The translations under genes and the position numbers were made by a program. DNA of 64,000 nucleotides from Melittangium boletus DSM 14713 (GTDB lineage Bacteria; Myxococcota; Myxococcia; Myxococcales; Myxococcaceae): assembly GCF_002305855.1 (NCBI RefSeq), contig NZ_CP022163.1:1116292-1180291 (forward strand), given 5' to 3'. This document shows positions 1 to 11,082 of this stretch, piece by piece. How positions within the stretch are numbered: position 1 is the first letter of the stretch; each line of letters starts with the position of its first letter. The notes under the pieces were generated by a model. That model was not told the DNA's origin. It worked only from the letters and a program-made list of their open reading frames with translations, and made no database searches.

Positions 1-2259
1 GAACAAGCACTCACCGCCCTGACGGCGATGACCGCCGAGTTTCCAGGGGAGGAATCCGCCGACGCCCGGCTGGAGGCGGAGGCCCGGGCGCTGCTCACCC
101 ACGCCAGGGCCCGCGAGGACATGCTGCTGCGCATGACGAAGGAGTACCCCCTCGGGCCTCAAGCCGAGACAGTCATCTCCTCCTACCTGCGCCTGTACGA
201 GGGCGCCCAGCTCCGCTCCGAGCGCTTCCGCGTCCTGCTCTTCATCATCACGCTGCTGCTCGTGGCCTTCGTGCTGGAAGCGCTCTGGCGGCTGTCGCGC
301 ACGGGCGAGGCGCTCGACGCGCTCAACGCGGAGCTGGAGCGGCGCGTGGAGGAGCGCACCCAGGCCCTGTCCGCCGCCAACACGGAGCTGCGCGAGAGCG
401 AGGCGCGAAAGGCCGCCATCCTGCAGAGCGCCCCGGACGGCATCATCACCCTGGACGAGAAGGGCCTCGTGCTGGACTTCAACCCCACCGCGGAACAGCT
501 CTTCCGGCTGCCGCGCGCGAACGCCCTGGGACGCGACTTCCTCACCCTGTCGCTCTCCGCGGCGGTGAAGCCCGAGCAGCGCGCCCAGCTCACCCGGGCG
601 CTCCACGCGGACACCCCACCCGGCCAGGCCACACGGCTGGAAGTGCCCGCCCTGCGCACCGACGGCGGCACCTTCCCCGCCGAGCTCACCCTCTTGCGCG
701 TGCGCAGCGAGGGCCCGCCGCGCTTCACCACCTATGTGCGCGACATCACCGAGCGTCAGCACGTGGAGCGGCTCAAGAACGAGTTCATCTCCACGGTGAG
801 CCACGAGCTGCGCACCCCCCTCACGTCCATCCGCGGCTCGCTGGGCCTGCTGGAGGGAGGCGTGGTGGGCGAGCTGGAGGCCCCCGTGCTGGACATGGTG
901 CGCATCGCCCGCACCAACACCGAGCGGCTCATCCGCCTCATCAACGACATCCTCGACCTGGAGAAGATGGAATCGGGGATGCTGGAGCTCAAACCGCAGC
1001 CGGTGGACAGCGCCGAGCTCATCGAGACCACCTTCTCGGGCGTCCAGGCCATGGCGGACGCGGCGCGCGTCACCCTGGTGGCCCGGGCGGACGACGCGGG
1101 CGCGGTGCGGGCGGACCGAGACCGGCTCATCCAGGTGCTCACCAACCTGGTGTCCAACGCCATCAAGTTCTCCCCCGTGGACAGCCAGGTGGAGGTGCGG
1201 GCCGCCCGGGACGCCCGGGGCCAGGTGCGCTTCTCCGTGGTGGACCAGGGGCCGGGCATCCCCCTGGACAAGCGCGCGCGGCTCTTCGGCAAGTTCCAGC
1301 AACTGGACAGCTCGGACAGCCGCTCCAAGGGAGGCACGGGCCTCGGGCTCGCCATCTCCCAGGCCATCGTCGAACAGCATGGCGGCCACATCGAGGTCCT
1401 GGGCGAGCCGGGTGAAGGCACCACCTTCACCTTCTCGCTCCAGGCGGTGCGCCAGGGGTCGGGGGCCCTGTCGCGCATGACGGACGACTCGCGCCACACC
1501 CTGCTCGTGGTGACGGCGGACGCGGAGCTGTCCGGCCTCTTGCGCGGCCTGCTCTCCCAGGAGGGCTACCGCGTGCTGCGCACCCCCTCCCTGGACGAGG
1601 CGGCCAGGCTCATTGGCGAGGGCGAGCCAGACGCGCTCCTGGTGGACCCGAGGGGAATGGAGGGCCGGGACGTGGACTTCGTGCGCCGGCTGCGGGAACA
1701 GCCGCGCGGACGGGAACTGCCCGTGCTGATGCTCGCCGAGCGCGCGGAGGGCGGCATCCAACCCCTGCTGGTGGATTGGATGAAGAAACCCCTCGACGAG
1801 GGACGCTTCCTGCACACCCTGCGCGCCATCATCCGCCAGCCCGGCCAGGCGCGCGTGCTCCTGGTGGATGACGACGTCACCACGCGCCAGGTGCTGCGCG
1901 CCCGGCTCGAGGGGCTCGGCGCCATCTGCTTCGAGGCCGAGGACGGGGAGCGCGCGGTGGCCCTGGCGCGCGTGACGCCACCGGACCTCATCGTCCTGGA
2001 CGTGAACCTGCCCCGGCTGGATGGCTTCGAGGTGGTGGACATCCTGCGCCAGGGCAAGGGCCGGGGCACCCCCCTCATCGTCTTCACCGGACGCGACTTG
2101 AGCTCGGCGGACCAGCACCAGCTCACGCTCGGCAATACCCGCCACCTCATCAAGACCCGCACCAGCGAGGACACATTGATGACGTCCGTGAAGGAATTGC
2201 TCAACGGGCTGCTCGCCCAACGGGATCACGGCCGTGCACCGCACAAGGAGCTCTCATGA
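1..2259 (+). CDS. Hybrid sensor histidine kinase, 5' end outside window
   Basis: The frame is open from base 1, so the Met at base 28 is probably internal and the N-terminal sensor part lies upstream. Counting from that Met, there is one membrane helix (about residues 69-87), a short coiled coil, a PAS domain (about 125-245), a HisKA domain with phosphoacceptor His259 in SHELRTPL, and an HATPase domain with NAIKFSP, DQGPGIP and GTGLGLAIS boxes. A divergent receiver follows, then a canonical C-terminal receiver with DDD near 613 and phosphoacceptor Asp658 in VLDVNLPRLDG. It should autophosphorylate in response to an unknown extracytoplasmic signal and relay to its own receivers or to the next gene. 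Its stop overlaps the next start in ATGA, so the two are translationally coupled. Confidence 0.9.
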   Translation, partial: EQALTALTAMTAEFPGEESADARLEAEARALLTHARAREDMLLRMTKEYPLGPQAETVISSYLRLYEGAQLRSERFRVLLFIITLLLVAFVLEALWRLSRTGEALDALNAELERRVEERTQALSAANTELRESEARKAAILQSAPDGIITLDEKGLVLDFNPTAEQLFRLPRANALGRDFLTLSLSAAVKPEQRAQLTRALHADTPPGQATRLEVPALRTDGGTFPAELTLLRVRSEGPPRFTTYVRDITERQHVERLKNEFISTVSHELRTPLTSIRGSLGLLEGGVVGELEAPVLDMVRIARTNTERLIRLINDILDLEKMESGMLELKPQPVDSAELIETTFSGVQAMADAARVTLVARADDAGAVRADRDRLIQVLTNLVSNAIKFSPVDSQVEVRAARDARGQVRFSVVDQGPGIPLDKRARLFGKFQQLDSSDSRSKGGTGLGLAISQAIVEQHGGHIEVLGEPGEGTTFTFSLQAVRQGSGALSRMTDDSRHTLLVVTADAELSGLLRGLLSQEGYRVLRTPSLDEAARLIGEGEPDALLVDPRGMEGRDVDFVRRLREQPRGRELPVLMLAERAEGGIQPLLVDWMKKPLDEGRFLHTLRAIIRQPGQARVLLVDDDVTTRQVLRARLEGLGAICFEAEDGERAVALARVTPPDLIVLDVNLPRLDGFEVVDILRQGKGRGTPLIVFTGRDLSSADQHQLTLGNTRHLIKTRTSEDTLMTSVKELLNGLLAQRDHGRAPHKELS

Positions 2260-4292
2260 CACGCGGAACACTCCTCTTCCTGGAGGATGACAGGGATTTG
2301 CAGTCGCTCGTGTCCACCTACCTGCGCGAGCGCGGCTACCAGGTGGAGTCGGCGCGCTCGGTGAAGGAGGCACGCGACGTGCTGAGCCGCTCGCGGGTGG
2401 ACGCCGCCATCGTGGACGGCCTGCTGCCCGGGATGTCGGGCACGGACTTCATCCAGGAGCTGCGCCGCGACGAGCCAAGCCTGCCCATCCTCTTCGCCTC
2501 CGCCTTCTGGCGCGACCTGAAGAGCCATGAGCTGCTCACCCGCCAGCTCAAGGTGGCGCGCGTGCTGCACAAGCCCTACAAGCCCCAGGAACTCCTCGTC
2601 TGGGTGGAACAGGTGGTGGCGCCCCGTCCGCCCCCTCCTCCGCCCCCCGAATCGCTCCAACCCGAAGTGGAGCGGGACGAGGACCTCACCGCCATGCTCG
2701 CGCAGCTCAATGGCGAGTACGGCGCCCGCCTGGGAGACAAGGTCCGCGAGTTCTCCGGCCTCCTCGAGCGAGCCCACGCCGGAGCGGCCGGGGCGCTGGA
2801 AGACGCGTTCATGCTCGCCCACAAGCTGCATGGAACCGCGGGCTCCTATGGCTTCGTGCACGTGAGCGCGGCGGCGGGCCGGCTGGAAAACCTCCTGCGG
2901 CCCGTACGTGATGGAGAGAAGGCCGCGGACTGGAATGCCCTGCGCACCGCCGCGCGGGAGCTCGGGCAGCTCGCCCAGCGCGCCCTGTCCCCCCACCCGC
3001 CCCCGCTCCCCAAGCCGAGCGACGGCACCTCGGCCAGCCTCCTCGGCACGGTGCTGGTGGCGGACGAGGATCCCCAGTGGCTCGCCGAGGTGGAGCACAT
3101 GGGCCGCGAGCGCATGGTGCGCGTGGTGACGGCCCGCACCGAGGACGAGGCGGTGGACGCGGCCCGCCAGCAAGGGTTGGACGGCGCGCTGCTGCACGTG
3201 GACCTGGGCCAGAAGGAGGGGGGCTTCCAGGCCGCGGCGCGGCTGCGCGGCGAGGACGGGCTGCAATCCCTCCCCCTCGCCTTCTTCGGCGCCCAGGGGG
3301 ACGTGCCCTACCGGGTGGCGGCCGCCCACGCCGGCGCCTCGCTCTACCTGCCCCGGCCCTTCTCCGCGCAGGACCTGATGGAGGCCGTGGAGCGCATGGC
3401 CTCCACCCGGCGCCCCGAGCGCTCCCGCGTGCTGGTGCTCGACGACGATCCGGACGCGGTGCGGACCCTGAGCGTCGCGCTGACGAGCCCCCGGGTGGAA
3501 GTGGTGGGCCTGGGCGATCCCTTCCGGCTGGTGGAGTCCCTGGCCGAGCACCGGCCGGACCTGCTGCTGCTGGACGTGGAGATGCCGGGACCCAGCGGCT
3601 TCGACCTGTGCCGCATCGTGCGCTCCATGCCCGAGTGGAGGGAGTTGCCCATCCTCTTCATCACCGCGCACACCGGCGTGGAGTTCCGCGTGGCGGCCTT
3701 CCAGGCGGGCGCGGACGACTACCTCTCCAAACCCGTGCTGCGAGAGGAATTGCGCGCGCGCGTGCACTCGCGCCTGGAGCGGGCGCGGCTCGCGCGAGAC
3801 CGGGCCGAGCGCGATTCCCTCACGGGCCTGCTGTTGCGCAGGCCCTTCCTCGAGAGCCTTCGCGGACGCCTCGCCGAGGCCCTCCGGCAAGACAAGCCGC
3901 TCGCGCTCCTGCTCCTGGACCTGGACCGCTTCAAGCAGGTGAATGACACCCACGGCCACCTCGCGGGCGATCGCGTGTTGGTGCGCCTGGGCCGGATGCT
4001 GGCCGCGCGCTTCCGCAAGGAGGACCTGCGCTGCCGCTGGGGTGGGGAGGAATTCGCCGTGACGCTCCTCGGGGAAACGGCCCAGAGCGCCCGGGACATC
4101 CTCTCGCGCACGGCGCGGGAGCTGGGACGCATCGCCTTCGAGGGGGAGAAGGGAGAGACCTTCCACGTCACCCTCAGCGCCGGCATCGCCGTGGCCTCCC
4201 AGGACGGCACCCAGGTGGAAACCCTGCTTCAACGCGCCGACGAGCGGCTGTACCGCGCGAAGCGCAACGGCCGAGACCGCATCGAGATTTGA
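2256..4292 (+). CDS. Response regulator diguanylate cyclase (REC-HPt-REC-REC-GGDEF)
   Basis: This multi-domain regulator should make cyclic di-GMP. REC1 has Asp54 (VDGLLPG). An HPt domain carries His189 in AHKLHGTAGSYG. A weak second receiver begins with VLVADEDPQW. A canonical third receiver has Asp440 (LLLLDVEMPG). The C-terminal GGDEF domain has an intact active site, GGEEF at 596-600, and an RxxD inhibitory site (RKED) exactly five residues before it, so product feedback is likely. The start overlaps the upstream kinase stop (ATGA). Fusing an HPt domain to a cyclase allows phosphoryl flow both into and out of this protein, and the neighbouring hybrid kinase is the obvious partner. Confidence 0.9.
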   Translation: MTRGTLLFLEDDRDLQSLVSTYLRERGYQVESARSVKEARDVLSRSRVDAAIVDGLLPGMSGTDFIQELRRDEPSLPILFASAFWRDLKSHELLTRQLKVARVLHKPYKPQELLVWVEQVVAPRPPPPPPPESLQPEVERDEDLTAMLAQLNGEYGARLGDKVREFSGLLERAHAGAAGALEDAFMLAHKLHGTAGSYGFVHVSAAAGRLENLLRPVRDGEKAADWNALRTAARELGQLAQRALSPHPPPLPKPSDGTSASLLGTVLVADEDPQWLAEVEHMGRERMVRVVTARTEDEAVDAARQQGLDGALLHVDLGQKEGGFQAAARLRGEDGLQSLPLAFFGAQGDVPYRVAAAHAGASLYLPRPFSAQDLMEAVERMASTRRPERSRVLVLDDDPDAVRTLSVALTSPRVEVVGLGDPFRLVESLAEHRPDLLLLDVEMPGPSGFDLCRIVRSMPEWRELPILFITAHTGVEFRVAAFQAGADDYLSKPVLREELRARVHSRLERARLARDRAERDSLTGLLLRRPFLESLRGRLAEALRQDKPLALLLLDLDRFKQVNDTHGHLAGDRVLVRLGRMLAARFRKEDLRCRWGGEEFAVTLLGETAQSARDILSRTARELGRIAFEGEKGETFHVTLSAGIAVASQDGTQVETLLQRADERLYRAKRNGRDRIEI

Positions 4293-4644
4293 ACTTCACC
4301 GGGCGCTCAATCCCTCACATCGCCCAGTGACAAAACAATCGCAGTGAAAAGGCCTGGCACTCCGCGACTCGGAGGCCGGGCCTTCTCATTAAAACTCTTT
4401 CACCGCGATGAAAGAAGACGCCAGCGTTTGCGTCCGGCAAGCAGGCGTGCCATTCCGTGTTGAACACGAAATATATTTGTTGGATGCTCAACATCCCGGA
4501 GCAGGAGCCAATCCCACACGTCACCACCCCATTTTCCGAACGCCAGGGCGATGAGCCCCCTCATGGCGTCACGGGAAAGCCATGCCCGCCCCCCGCTTTT
4601 CACTGTCTGTCTTCAATCGCCCTCCCCTCCCCCCAGGACGCATC
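4293..4644. other. Intergenic region with AT-rich palindrome
   Basis: This 352-base gap holds the hairpin at 4349-4384 and an unusually AT-rich patch. The patch contains the perfect palindrome AAATATATTT (4469-4478), flanked by GTTGA (4459-4463) and its complement TCAAC (4488-4492). It lies about 170 bases before the lipoprotein start and is a plausible promoter or operator. I found no convincing -35/-10 pair and no coding sequence. Confidence 0.35.
4349..4384 (+). terminator. Probable intrinsic terminator after the GGDEF gene
   Basis: AAGGCC-T-GGC at 4349-4359 pairs with GCC-G-GGCCTT at 4374-4384 across a short loop, about 60 bases after the stop codon. It is followed by CTCATTAAAA rather than a clean T run, so efficiency is uncertain. 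Confidence 0.55.
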
Positions 4645-5850
4645 ATGAACAAAACCTCGCTGCTGGCCAGATTCTCACTCGTCATCGCCGTCGCCGCTTG
4701 CGGCGGCTCCGATACACCCAGCACGACAGATGACAGCGGGCCTGGACATCCCTCGGCTGGCGCCTCCGGACTCACCGTCCAGAATTGCACCGCCCTCACC
4801 CCCGTGTCGGTGAAGGCCTCGGGCGATGACGGCGCGGGAAGCGTGGCGCAGAACAGCCTGGATGACCGGCTCGACACGCGCTGGAGCGCGCTCGGCAAGG
4901 GCGCGTGGATTGACTATGACCTGGGCACCTCCCCCTCCGTGAAGGGCGCCGCCATCGCCTGGCACCAGGGAGAGCTGCGCACCAATACCTTCTCGCTGTC
5001 CACCTCCACGGATGGGAAGAACTACACCCCCGTCTACTCCGGCCAGAGCACGGGCAAGACGACGGCGGCGGAGACCTACACCTTCACGGCGAGGACAGCG
5101 CGCTATCTGCGCGTCACCGTCCAGGGCAACTCCGCGAATGACTGGGCCAGCATCGCCGAGGCGCGCGCCTGCGCGGGGAGCGCGACCGGGAGCAGCGTGG
5201 TGTGGCGCGCGGACTACGAGACGGGCGACCGCAGCCAGTGGGATCGCGCGCAGATGGTCAGCGCGGATCGGCTCCAGGTGGTGACGACCGCGGCCTCGCT
5301 CGCGCCACGACAGGGCAAGTACGCCCTCAAGGCGACCGTGCGCCAGGGCGATGATCCCATCAACGCCAGTGGCAACCGCAATGAACTGGTGAAGATGACG
5401 AACGAGCCCTCCGGCTCGGAGTACTACTACCGCTGGAGCACGATGTTCGACGCGAGCTTCCCGAGCGTGAAGACGTGGCAGCTCTTCACCCAATGGCACC
5501 ACAGCGGCGACAGCGGCTCACCGCCCGTGGAGTTCTATGTGTATGGCGAAGAGGTCCGGCTCAACATCGGAGGAGACCCGGGCGTCATCGTGTGGAAGAC
5601 GCCGCTCGTGCGCGGCAAGTGGCATGACTTCATCTTCCACGTGAAGTGGTCCGCCAGCGCGAGCGTGGGCTTCGTGGAGCTGTACTACAACGGCGCCCTC
5701 GTGCTGCCCAAGCGCTCCATCGCCACCCAGTTCCCCGGCATGGTCAACTACCTCAAGCTGGGCCTGTACCGCAGCGACACCGTGACCCAGACGGGCATCG
5801 TCTACCACGACAACTGGGTGATGGCCCGCAACCTGGAGGACGTGCTCTAG
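4645..5850 (+). CDS. Lipoprotein: discoidin (F5/8 C) domain plus polysaccharide-lyase-like domain
   Basis: I chose the Met at 4645 because it begins a lipoprotein signal (MNKTSLLARF, lipobox VAAC); an in-frame Met at 4582 would put 21 unlikely residues before it. The 401-residue product has an F5/8-type C carbohydrate-binding domain over about residues 35-180 (SLDDRLDTRWSA and a terminal RYLRVTV strand). A beta-jelly-roll resembling the heparin-lyase/PL20-type polysaccharide lyase families follows (ADYETGDRSQW, GNRNEL, KTWQLFTQWHHSG, RGKWHDFIFHVKWS, NWVMA). The likely role is binding and cutting an acidic polysaccharide at the cell surface. The substrate cannot be read from the sequence. Confidence 0.75.
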   Translation: MNKTSLLARFSLVIAVAACGGSDTPSTTDDSGPGHPSAGASGLTVQNCTALTPVSVKASGDDGAGSVAQNSLDDRLDTRWSALGKGAWIDYDLGTSPSVKGAAIAWHQGELRTNTFSLSTSTDGKNYTPVYSGQSTGKTTAAETYTFTARTARYLRVTVQGNSANDWASIAEARACAGSATGSSVVWRADYETGDRSQWDRAQMVSADRLQVVTTAASLAPRQGKYALKATVRQGDDPINASGNRNELVKMTNEPSGSEYYYRWSTMFDASFPSVKTWQLFTQWHHSGDSGSPPVEFYVYGEEVRLNIGGDPGVIVWKTPLVRGKWHDFIFHVKWSASASVGFVELYYNGALVLPKRSIATQFPGMVNYLKLGLYRSDTVTQTGIVYHDNWVMARNLEDVL

Positions 5851-5862
5851 TCCCCGGTTGGA

Positions 5863-6411
5863 ATGAAGACCCCGGGACAGATGGGCGCGCGCGTGAAGCA
5901 CCTCTGGCGCCAGGCGCGCCACAGGTGGTGGAGCCGACTCGGGCTGGATCTCCTCCTGTTCGCGCTCGTCTTCGGGGCCGTGGCCACCTGGCAGACGCGC
6001 CGCCTGCCCGTGGGCGCGCCCGCGCCGGACTTCACCCTGCGCACGCTGTCCGGCGACACCGTGCGCCTGGCCGAGCTTCGCGGCCAACCCGTGGTGCTCG
6101 CCTTCTGGGCGCCCTGGTGCGGGGTGTGCAAGGCCGAGTCCTCCACCCTGTCCCAGCTCCAGGGCACGGTGGGCGGCTCGGCCCGGGTGCTGTCCGTGGC
6201 GGTGGCCTACGACGACGAAGCGGACGTGCGCCGCTTCGTCCGGGAGCACGACGTGGATTACCCCGTGCTGCTGGGCGGGGGAGCGCTGACACGCGCGTAC
6301 GCCGTCGAACAGTTCCCCACCACCTTCTTCGTCTCCGCCGAGGGCCGCATCGAGCGGGCCGTCATCGGGTACACCACCCTGCCCGGAATGCTCTGGCGTT
6401 TGTGGTGGTGA
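5863..6411 (+). CDS. Membrane-anchored thioredoxin-like protein (TlpA/DsbE type)
   Basis: A 182-residue protein with a basic N-terminus, one membrane helix (about residues 28-43) and an AhpC/TSA-type thioredoxin fold facing the periplasm. The active site is WCGVC (Cys86, Cys89) and the cis-Pro loop is FPTTFF. This arrangement fits a thiol-disulfide reductant such as TlpA, ScsD or DsbE. It begins 12 bases after the lipoprotein stop and is probably co-transcribed with it. No cytochrome c maturation genes are nearby, so its client is unknown. Confidence 0.85.
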   Translation: MKTPGQMGARVKHLWRQARHRWWSRLGLDLLLFALVFGAVATWQTRRLPVGAPAPDFTLRTLSGDTVRLAELRGQPVVLAFWAPWCGVCKAESSTLSQLQGTVGGSARVLSVAVAYDDEADVRRFVREHDVDYPVLLGGGALTRAYAVEQFPTTFFVSAEGRIERAVIGYTTLPGMLWRLWW

Positions 6412-6530
6412 GCCTGGCCGCCCGCTGTTCGAGCGGTCATCCAGGCCTCCTCTCACGAATACGCGGCGAGGGATGTGGGTTCGGGGCCGCCATGACCAAT
6501 GTCCCTCCAGCGTCATCACGAGAGGACACC

Positions 6531-7094
6531 ATGGGTCACAACACACAGCCATTCCTGACCGACATCTCCGAGATCCGCCGCCGGGCGCGCGAGCACCTGG
6601 AAGAGGGCGCCGTCACCAAGGACTACGAGGGAGACGTCAAGGTCGCCATCCAACTGCTCAACGACGCGCTGGCCACGGAGCTCGTCTGCGTGCTGCGCTA
6701 CAGCTCGCACTACATCTCCGCCCAAGGCATCCAGAGCGAAGCGGTGAAGGCCGAGTTCGCTGAGCACGCGCGCGAGGAGCAGCAGCACGCCATGCAGCTC
6801 GCCGAGCGCATCAATCAGCTCGGCGGCACCGCCAACTTCAACCCCGAGGGGCTGCTCTCGCGCAGCGCGAGCCAGTTCGTCGAGGGCAAGAACCTGGTGG
6901 ACATGATCCGCGAGGATCTGGTGGCCGAGCGCATCGCCGTCCAGACGTACCAGGAGATGATCCGCTACTTCGCCAACCATGACCCGACCACCCGGCGGCT
7001 CCTCGAGGAAATCCTCGCCAAGGAAGAGGAGCACGCCAACGACATGCACGACCTGCTCGTCGCGCATCAGGGTCAACCGATGCTCAACAGCTAG
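6531..7094 (+). CDS. Ferritin-like (bacterioferritin-type) iron storage protein
   Basis: A 187-residue four-helix-bundle protein. Carboxylate and His ligands sit where the diiron family places them: Glu in [14 protein letters not shown], the EEQQHA cluster on helix 2, Glu in [12 protein letters not shown] on helix 3, and KEEEHAND on helix 4. The family oxidises Fe(II) and stores iron, or protects DNA as Dps does. A Met upstream at 6493 is in frame, but 6531 gives the usual family N-terminus. It lies directly upstream of the siderophore region yet is separated from it by a hairpin. I see no Fur-type box ahead of this gene. Confidence 0.85.
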   Translation: MGHNTQPFLTDISEIRRRAREHLEEGAVTKDYEGDVKVAIQLLNDALATELVCVLRYSSHYISAQGIQSEAVKAEFAEHAREEQQHAMQLAERINQLGGTANFNPEGLLSRSASQFVEGKNLVDMIREDLVAERIAVQTYQEMIRYFANHDPTTRRLLEEILAKEEEHANDMHDLLVAHQGQPMLNS

Positions 7095-7133
7095 CATCTC
7101 CCCGCCGGCCCCCCGTGCCGGAGGCCGTGAAAG

Positions 7134-7199
7134 GACCCTCCCGATGTCTCCCCTTGCCTCTTGCGGCGAGGGTCGAGGCAACGTGGAGGGTCTTCTCTT
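7134..7199 (+). terminator. Two-tier hairpin, probable terminator after the ferritin gene
   Basis: An outer stem GACCCTCC (7134-7141) pairs with GGAGGGTC (7185-7192). Inside it TTGCCTC (7154-7160) pairs with GAGGCAA (7175-7181). Both stems are perfect, and TTCTCTTG follows. It lies about 40 bases past the ferritin stop and would insulate it from the mxc promoter. Confidence 0.55.
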
Positions 7200-7225
7200 G
7201 CGACATGTCTTCGCATGGCAGCCCC

Positions 7226-7258
7226 TTGACACGAGGTCCCAAGCCATGGGAGTAGACC
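7226..7258 (+). promoter_or_regulatory. Possible mxc operon promoter
   Basis: A perfect -35 element TTGACA lies at 7226-7231. No good -10 sits at the usual spacing; TAGACC at 7253 is too far away (21 bases), and GATAAT inside the Fur-type box is another candidate. The position just before the box is right for an iron-regulated promoter, but the exact promoter is unresolved. Confidence 0.4.
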
Positions 7259-7269
7259 ATTCAGAAAAC

Positions 7270-7294
7270 GATAATGAGAACCATTCTCAATATC
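7270..7294. promoter_or_regulatory. Fur-type box upstream of mxcC
   Basis: GATAATGAGAACCATTCTC at 7270-7288 matches 16 of 19 positions of the classical Fur consensus and contains the dyad TGAGAA-CCA-TTCTCA. A second, weaker match (13 of 19) is offset by six bases at 7276-7294, giving the overlapping arrangement seen at many Fur sites. It predicts repression of mxcC to mxcG when iron is plentiful. Confidence 0.85.
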
Positions 7295-7356
7295 GACGAC
7301 ATCCGCTTGGGAGTGGGGGGGCCAGCAGGCGGCGAGCTGGGCAGGAGAAGAGACGC

Positions 7357-8130
7357 ATGGGAGCGAGCACGAAGGTGGCCCTGGTGACGGGAGCCGCGCA
7401 GGGCATCGGGGCGGCGGTGGCACGCGCCCTCTCGGGAGACGCCATGATCGTGGCGCTCGACACGAAGGCGGAGGGGCTGTCCGCGTTGGTGGCGGAGCTG
7501 CGAGCGCGGGGCGCCCGGGCGGAGGCCATCGTCGCGGACGTGAGCGATAGCGCCGCGGTGGAGGCGGCGGTCGAGCGGATCGAACGCGACCTGGGGCCCA
7601 TCTCCGTCCTGGTCAACGTGGCCGGAGTGCTGCGGGTGGGTCCGGTCGTGTCGTTCAGCGACGAGGACTGGGCGGCCACCTTCGCGGTCAACACCCACGG
7701 GGTATTCCACGTCAGCCGCGCCGTGGCCCGGCGCATGGTGCCTCGCAAGGAAGGCGTCATCGTCACCGTGGGCTCGAACGCCGCGGGCATGCCCCGGATG
7801 AACATGGCCGCCTATGCCGCCTCCAAGGCCGCCACCACCCTGTTCACCAAGTGTCTGGGGTTGGAGCTGGCCCGGCACGGCATCCGTTGCAACGTCGTGT
7901 CCCCGGGCTCCACGGACACGGACATGCAGCGCTCGCTGTGGACGGATGAGCACGGCGCGAACGCGGTGATCGCGGGCGCGCCCGAGGCCTTCCGCGTGGG
8001 GATTCCCCTGCGCCGCATCGCCACCCCCGACGACATCGCCGAGGCCGTGTTGTTCCTCGTGTCCGAGCGGGCCCGCCACATCACCCTGCACGACCTGTGT
8101 GTCGACGGCGGCGCCACCCTCGGCGTCTAG
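7357..8130 (+). CDS. mxcC: 2,3-dihydro-2,3-dihydroxybenzoate dehydrogenase
   Basis: A short-chain dehydrogenase of 257 residues, equivalent to EntA/DhbA. It oxidises 2,3-dihydro-2,3-dihydroxybenzoate to 2,3-dihydroxybenzoate with NAD. The nucleotide motif TGAAQGIG is near the N-terminus, followed by the NVAG motif, the catalytic Ser region (VTVGSNAAG) and YAASK. The frame is open far upstream, but the Met at 7357 is preceded by GGAGAAGAG and gives the usual N-terminus. It is the first gene after the Fur-type box and the first of six iron-regulated genes in one direction. Function is assigned from family and context. Confidence 0.9.
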   Translation: MGASTKVALVTGAAQGIGAAVARALSGDAMIVALDTKAEGLSALVAELRARGARAEAIVADVSDSAAVEAAVERIERDLGPISVLVNVAGVLRVGPVVSFSDEDWAATFAVNTHGVFHVSRAVARRMVPRKEGVIVTVGSNAAGMPRMNMAAYAASKAATTLFTKCLGLELARHGIRCNVVSPGSTDTDMQRSLWTDEHGANAVIAGAPEAFRVGIPLRRIATPDDIAEAVLFLVSERARHITLHDLCVDGGATLGV

Positions 8131-8217
8131 ACCCACCGCACCTCTTCATCCACCCCTCCTTTTCCCCTGGGTCGGACCGGAGCGAGCGCTCCGTTTCCCG
8201 ACACGAAGGTCACCGAC

Positions 8218-9416
8218 ATGTCCGAACGTCCCATGGCGCAGACGCTGGCCACGCAGTTGCTCGACAGCTACGAGGCGGGCTCGTCCTTCTTCTTCGCTTC
8301 CCCCAAGCGGACCCTGCTGGCGCGGGGCACCTTCGCCACCGTGCCGCCGATGGAAGGCCCGGACGCGCTGAGGCGGCTGCCCGAGCGCGTGACGGCGGTG
8401 CTCAACGAGGCCCGGGACGCGTCCCATGACATCCCGGTGGTGGTGGGCGCGGTGCCCTTCGACGGCGCGCTCCCCGCCCAGCTCGTGGTGCCCATGACGA
8501 TGCAGCGCGCGGGCTCCCTGGCGTTCGACGCGGCGTCTCCGCGCGTCACGTCCCAGGCCCGCTACACCCTGCGGCCCGTGCCCGAGCCCGCCGCCTACCT
8601 GCACGGCGTCGCCCAGGCGCTGGAGCTCATGCGCAGCAGCCCCTTGCGCAAGGTGGTGCTGTCGCGCTCGCTGCACCTGGACACCCCCACGCCCATCGAC
8701 CTGACCCAGCTGCTGCGCAACCTCGCCCAGCGCAATGCCGCGGGCTATACCTTCGCGGTGGATCTGCCCGCCCACGAGGGAACGGGCCGCCGCACGCTCA
8801 TCGGCGCCAGCCCCGAGCTGCTGGTCTCCCGCTCCGGATTGCAGGTGCTCGCCAATCCGCTCGCGGGCTCGGCGGCGCGCAGCCCCGACCCCGTCGAGGA
8901 TCAAGCCCGGGCCACCGCGCTGATGGCCTCGCCCAAGGATCTGCACGAGCACGCGGTGGTGATCGACGCCGTCGCCGAGGCCCTGCGCCCGTACTGCAAG
9001 ACGCTGGAGGTGCCCAAGGGCCCCTCGCTCATCCACACGCCCACCATGTGGCACCTGTCCAGCCGCATCAGTGGCGAGCTGTTGGACCCGTCCATCTCCT
9101 CGCTGACGCTGGCGGCCGCGATGCACCCCACGCCCGCGGTGTGCGGCTACCCGACGCGGCTCGCGCACGATGCCATCGGCTCCATCGAGCCGTTCGAGCG
9201 CGGCTTCTACACGGGCACGGTGGGCTGGTGCGACGCGACGGGTGACGGGCAGTGGGCGGTGACCATCCGCTGCGCCGAGGCCGATGAGCGCACGCTGCGG
9301 CTGTTCGCGGGCGCGGGCATCGTGCTCGGCTCGACGCCCGAGTCCGAGCTGGCGGAGACGGAGGCGAAGTTCCGCACCATGCTCCACGCCATGGGCCTGG
9401 GCCACGAGGTGCGGCC

Positions 9417-9420
<4 letters not shown>
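8218..9420 (+). CDS. mxcD: Isochorismate synthase
   Basis: A 400-residue chorismate-utilising enzyme of the EntC/DhbC/MenF family. It converts chorismate to isochorismate, the committed step to catecholate siderophores. Recognisable family segments are [41 protein letters not shown], the [13 protein letters not shown] [13 protein letters not shown], and [11 protein letters not shown] near the end. Length is normal. The stop overlaps the mxcE start (ATGA), so translation is coupled. Confidence 0.92.
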
Positions 9421-11039
<1,619 letters not shown>

Positions 11040-11082
11040 ACCCCCACGCCATTCCCTCCCTCGACTTGAAAGGAGCCATCCC

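Noticed and set aside
2226..4232. Minus-strand open frame opposite the GGDEF regulator
   Set aside because: The plus strand encodes intact REC, HPt and GGDEF motifs; this is a shadow.
4315..4603. Small open frames in the 4293-4644 gap
   Set aside because: They overlap each other and the hairpin, lack ribosome-binding sites and show no family features.
7091..7356. Coding extension of the mxcC frame upstream of 7357
   Set aside because: It would run through the Fur-type boxes and the ferritin terminator; the site at 7357 has a good ribosome-binding site and the normal family start.
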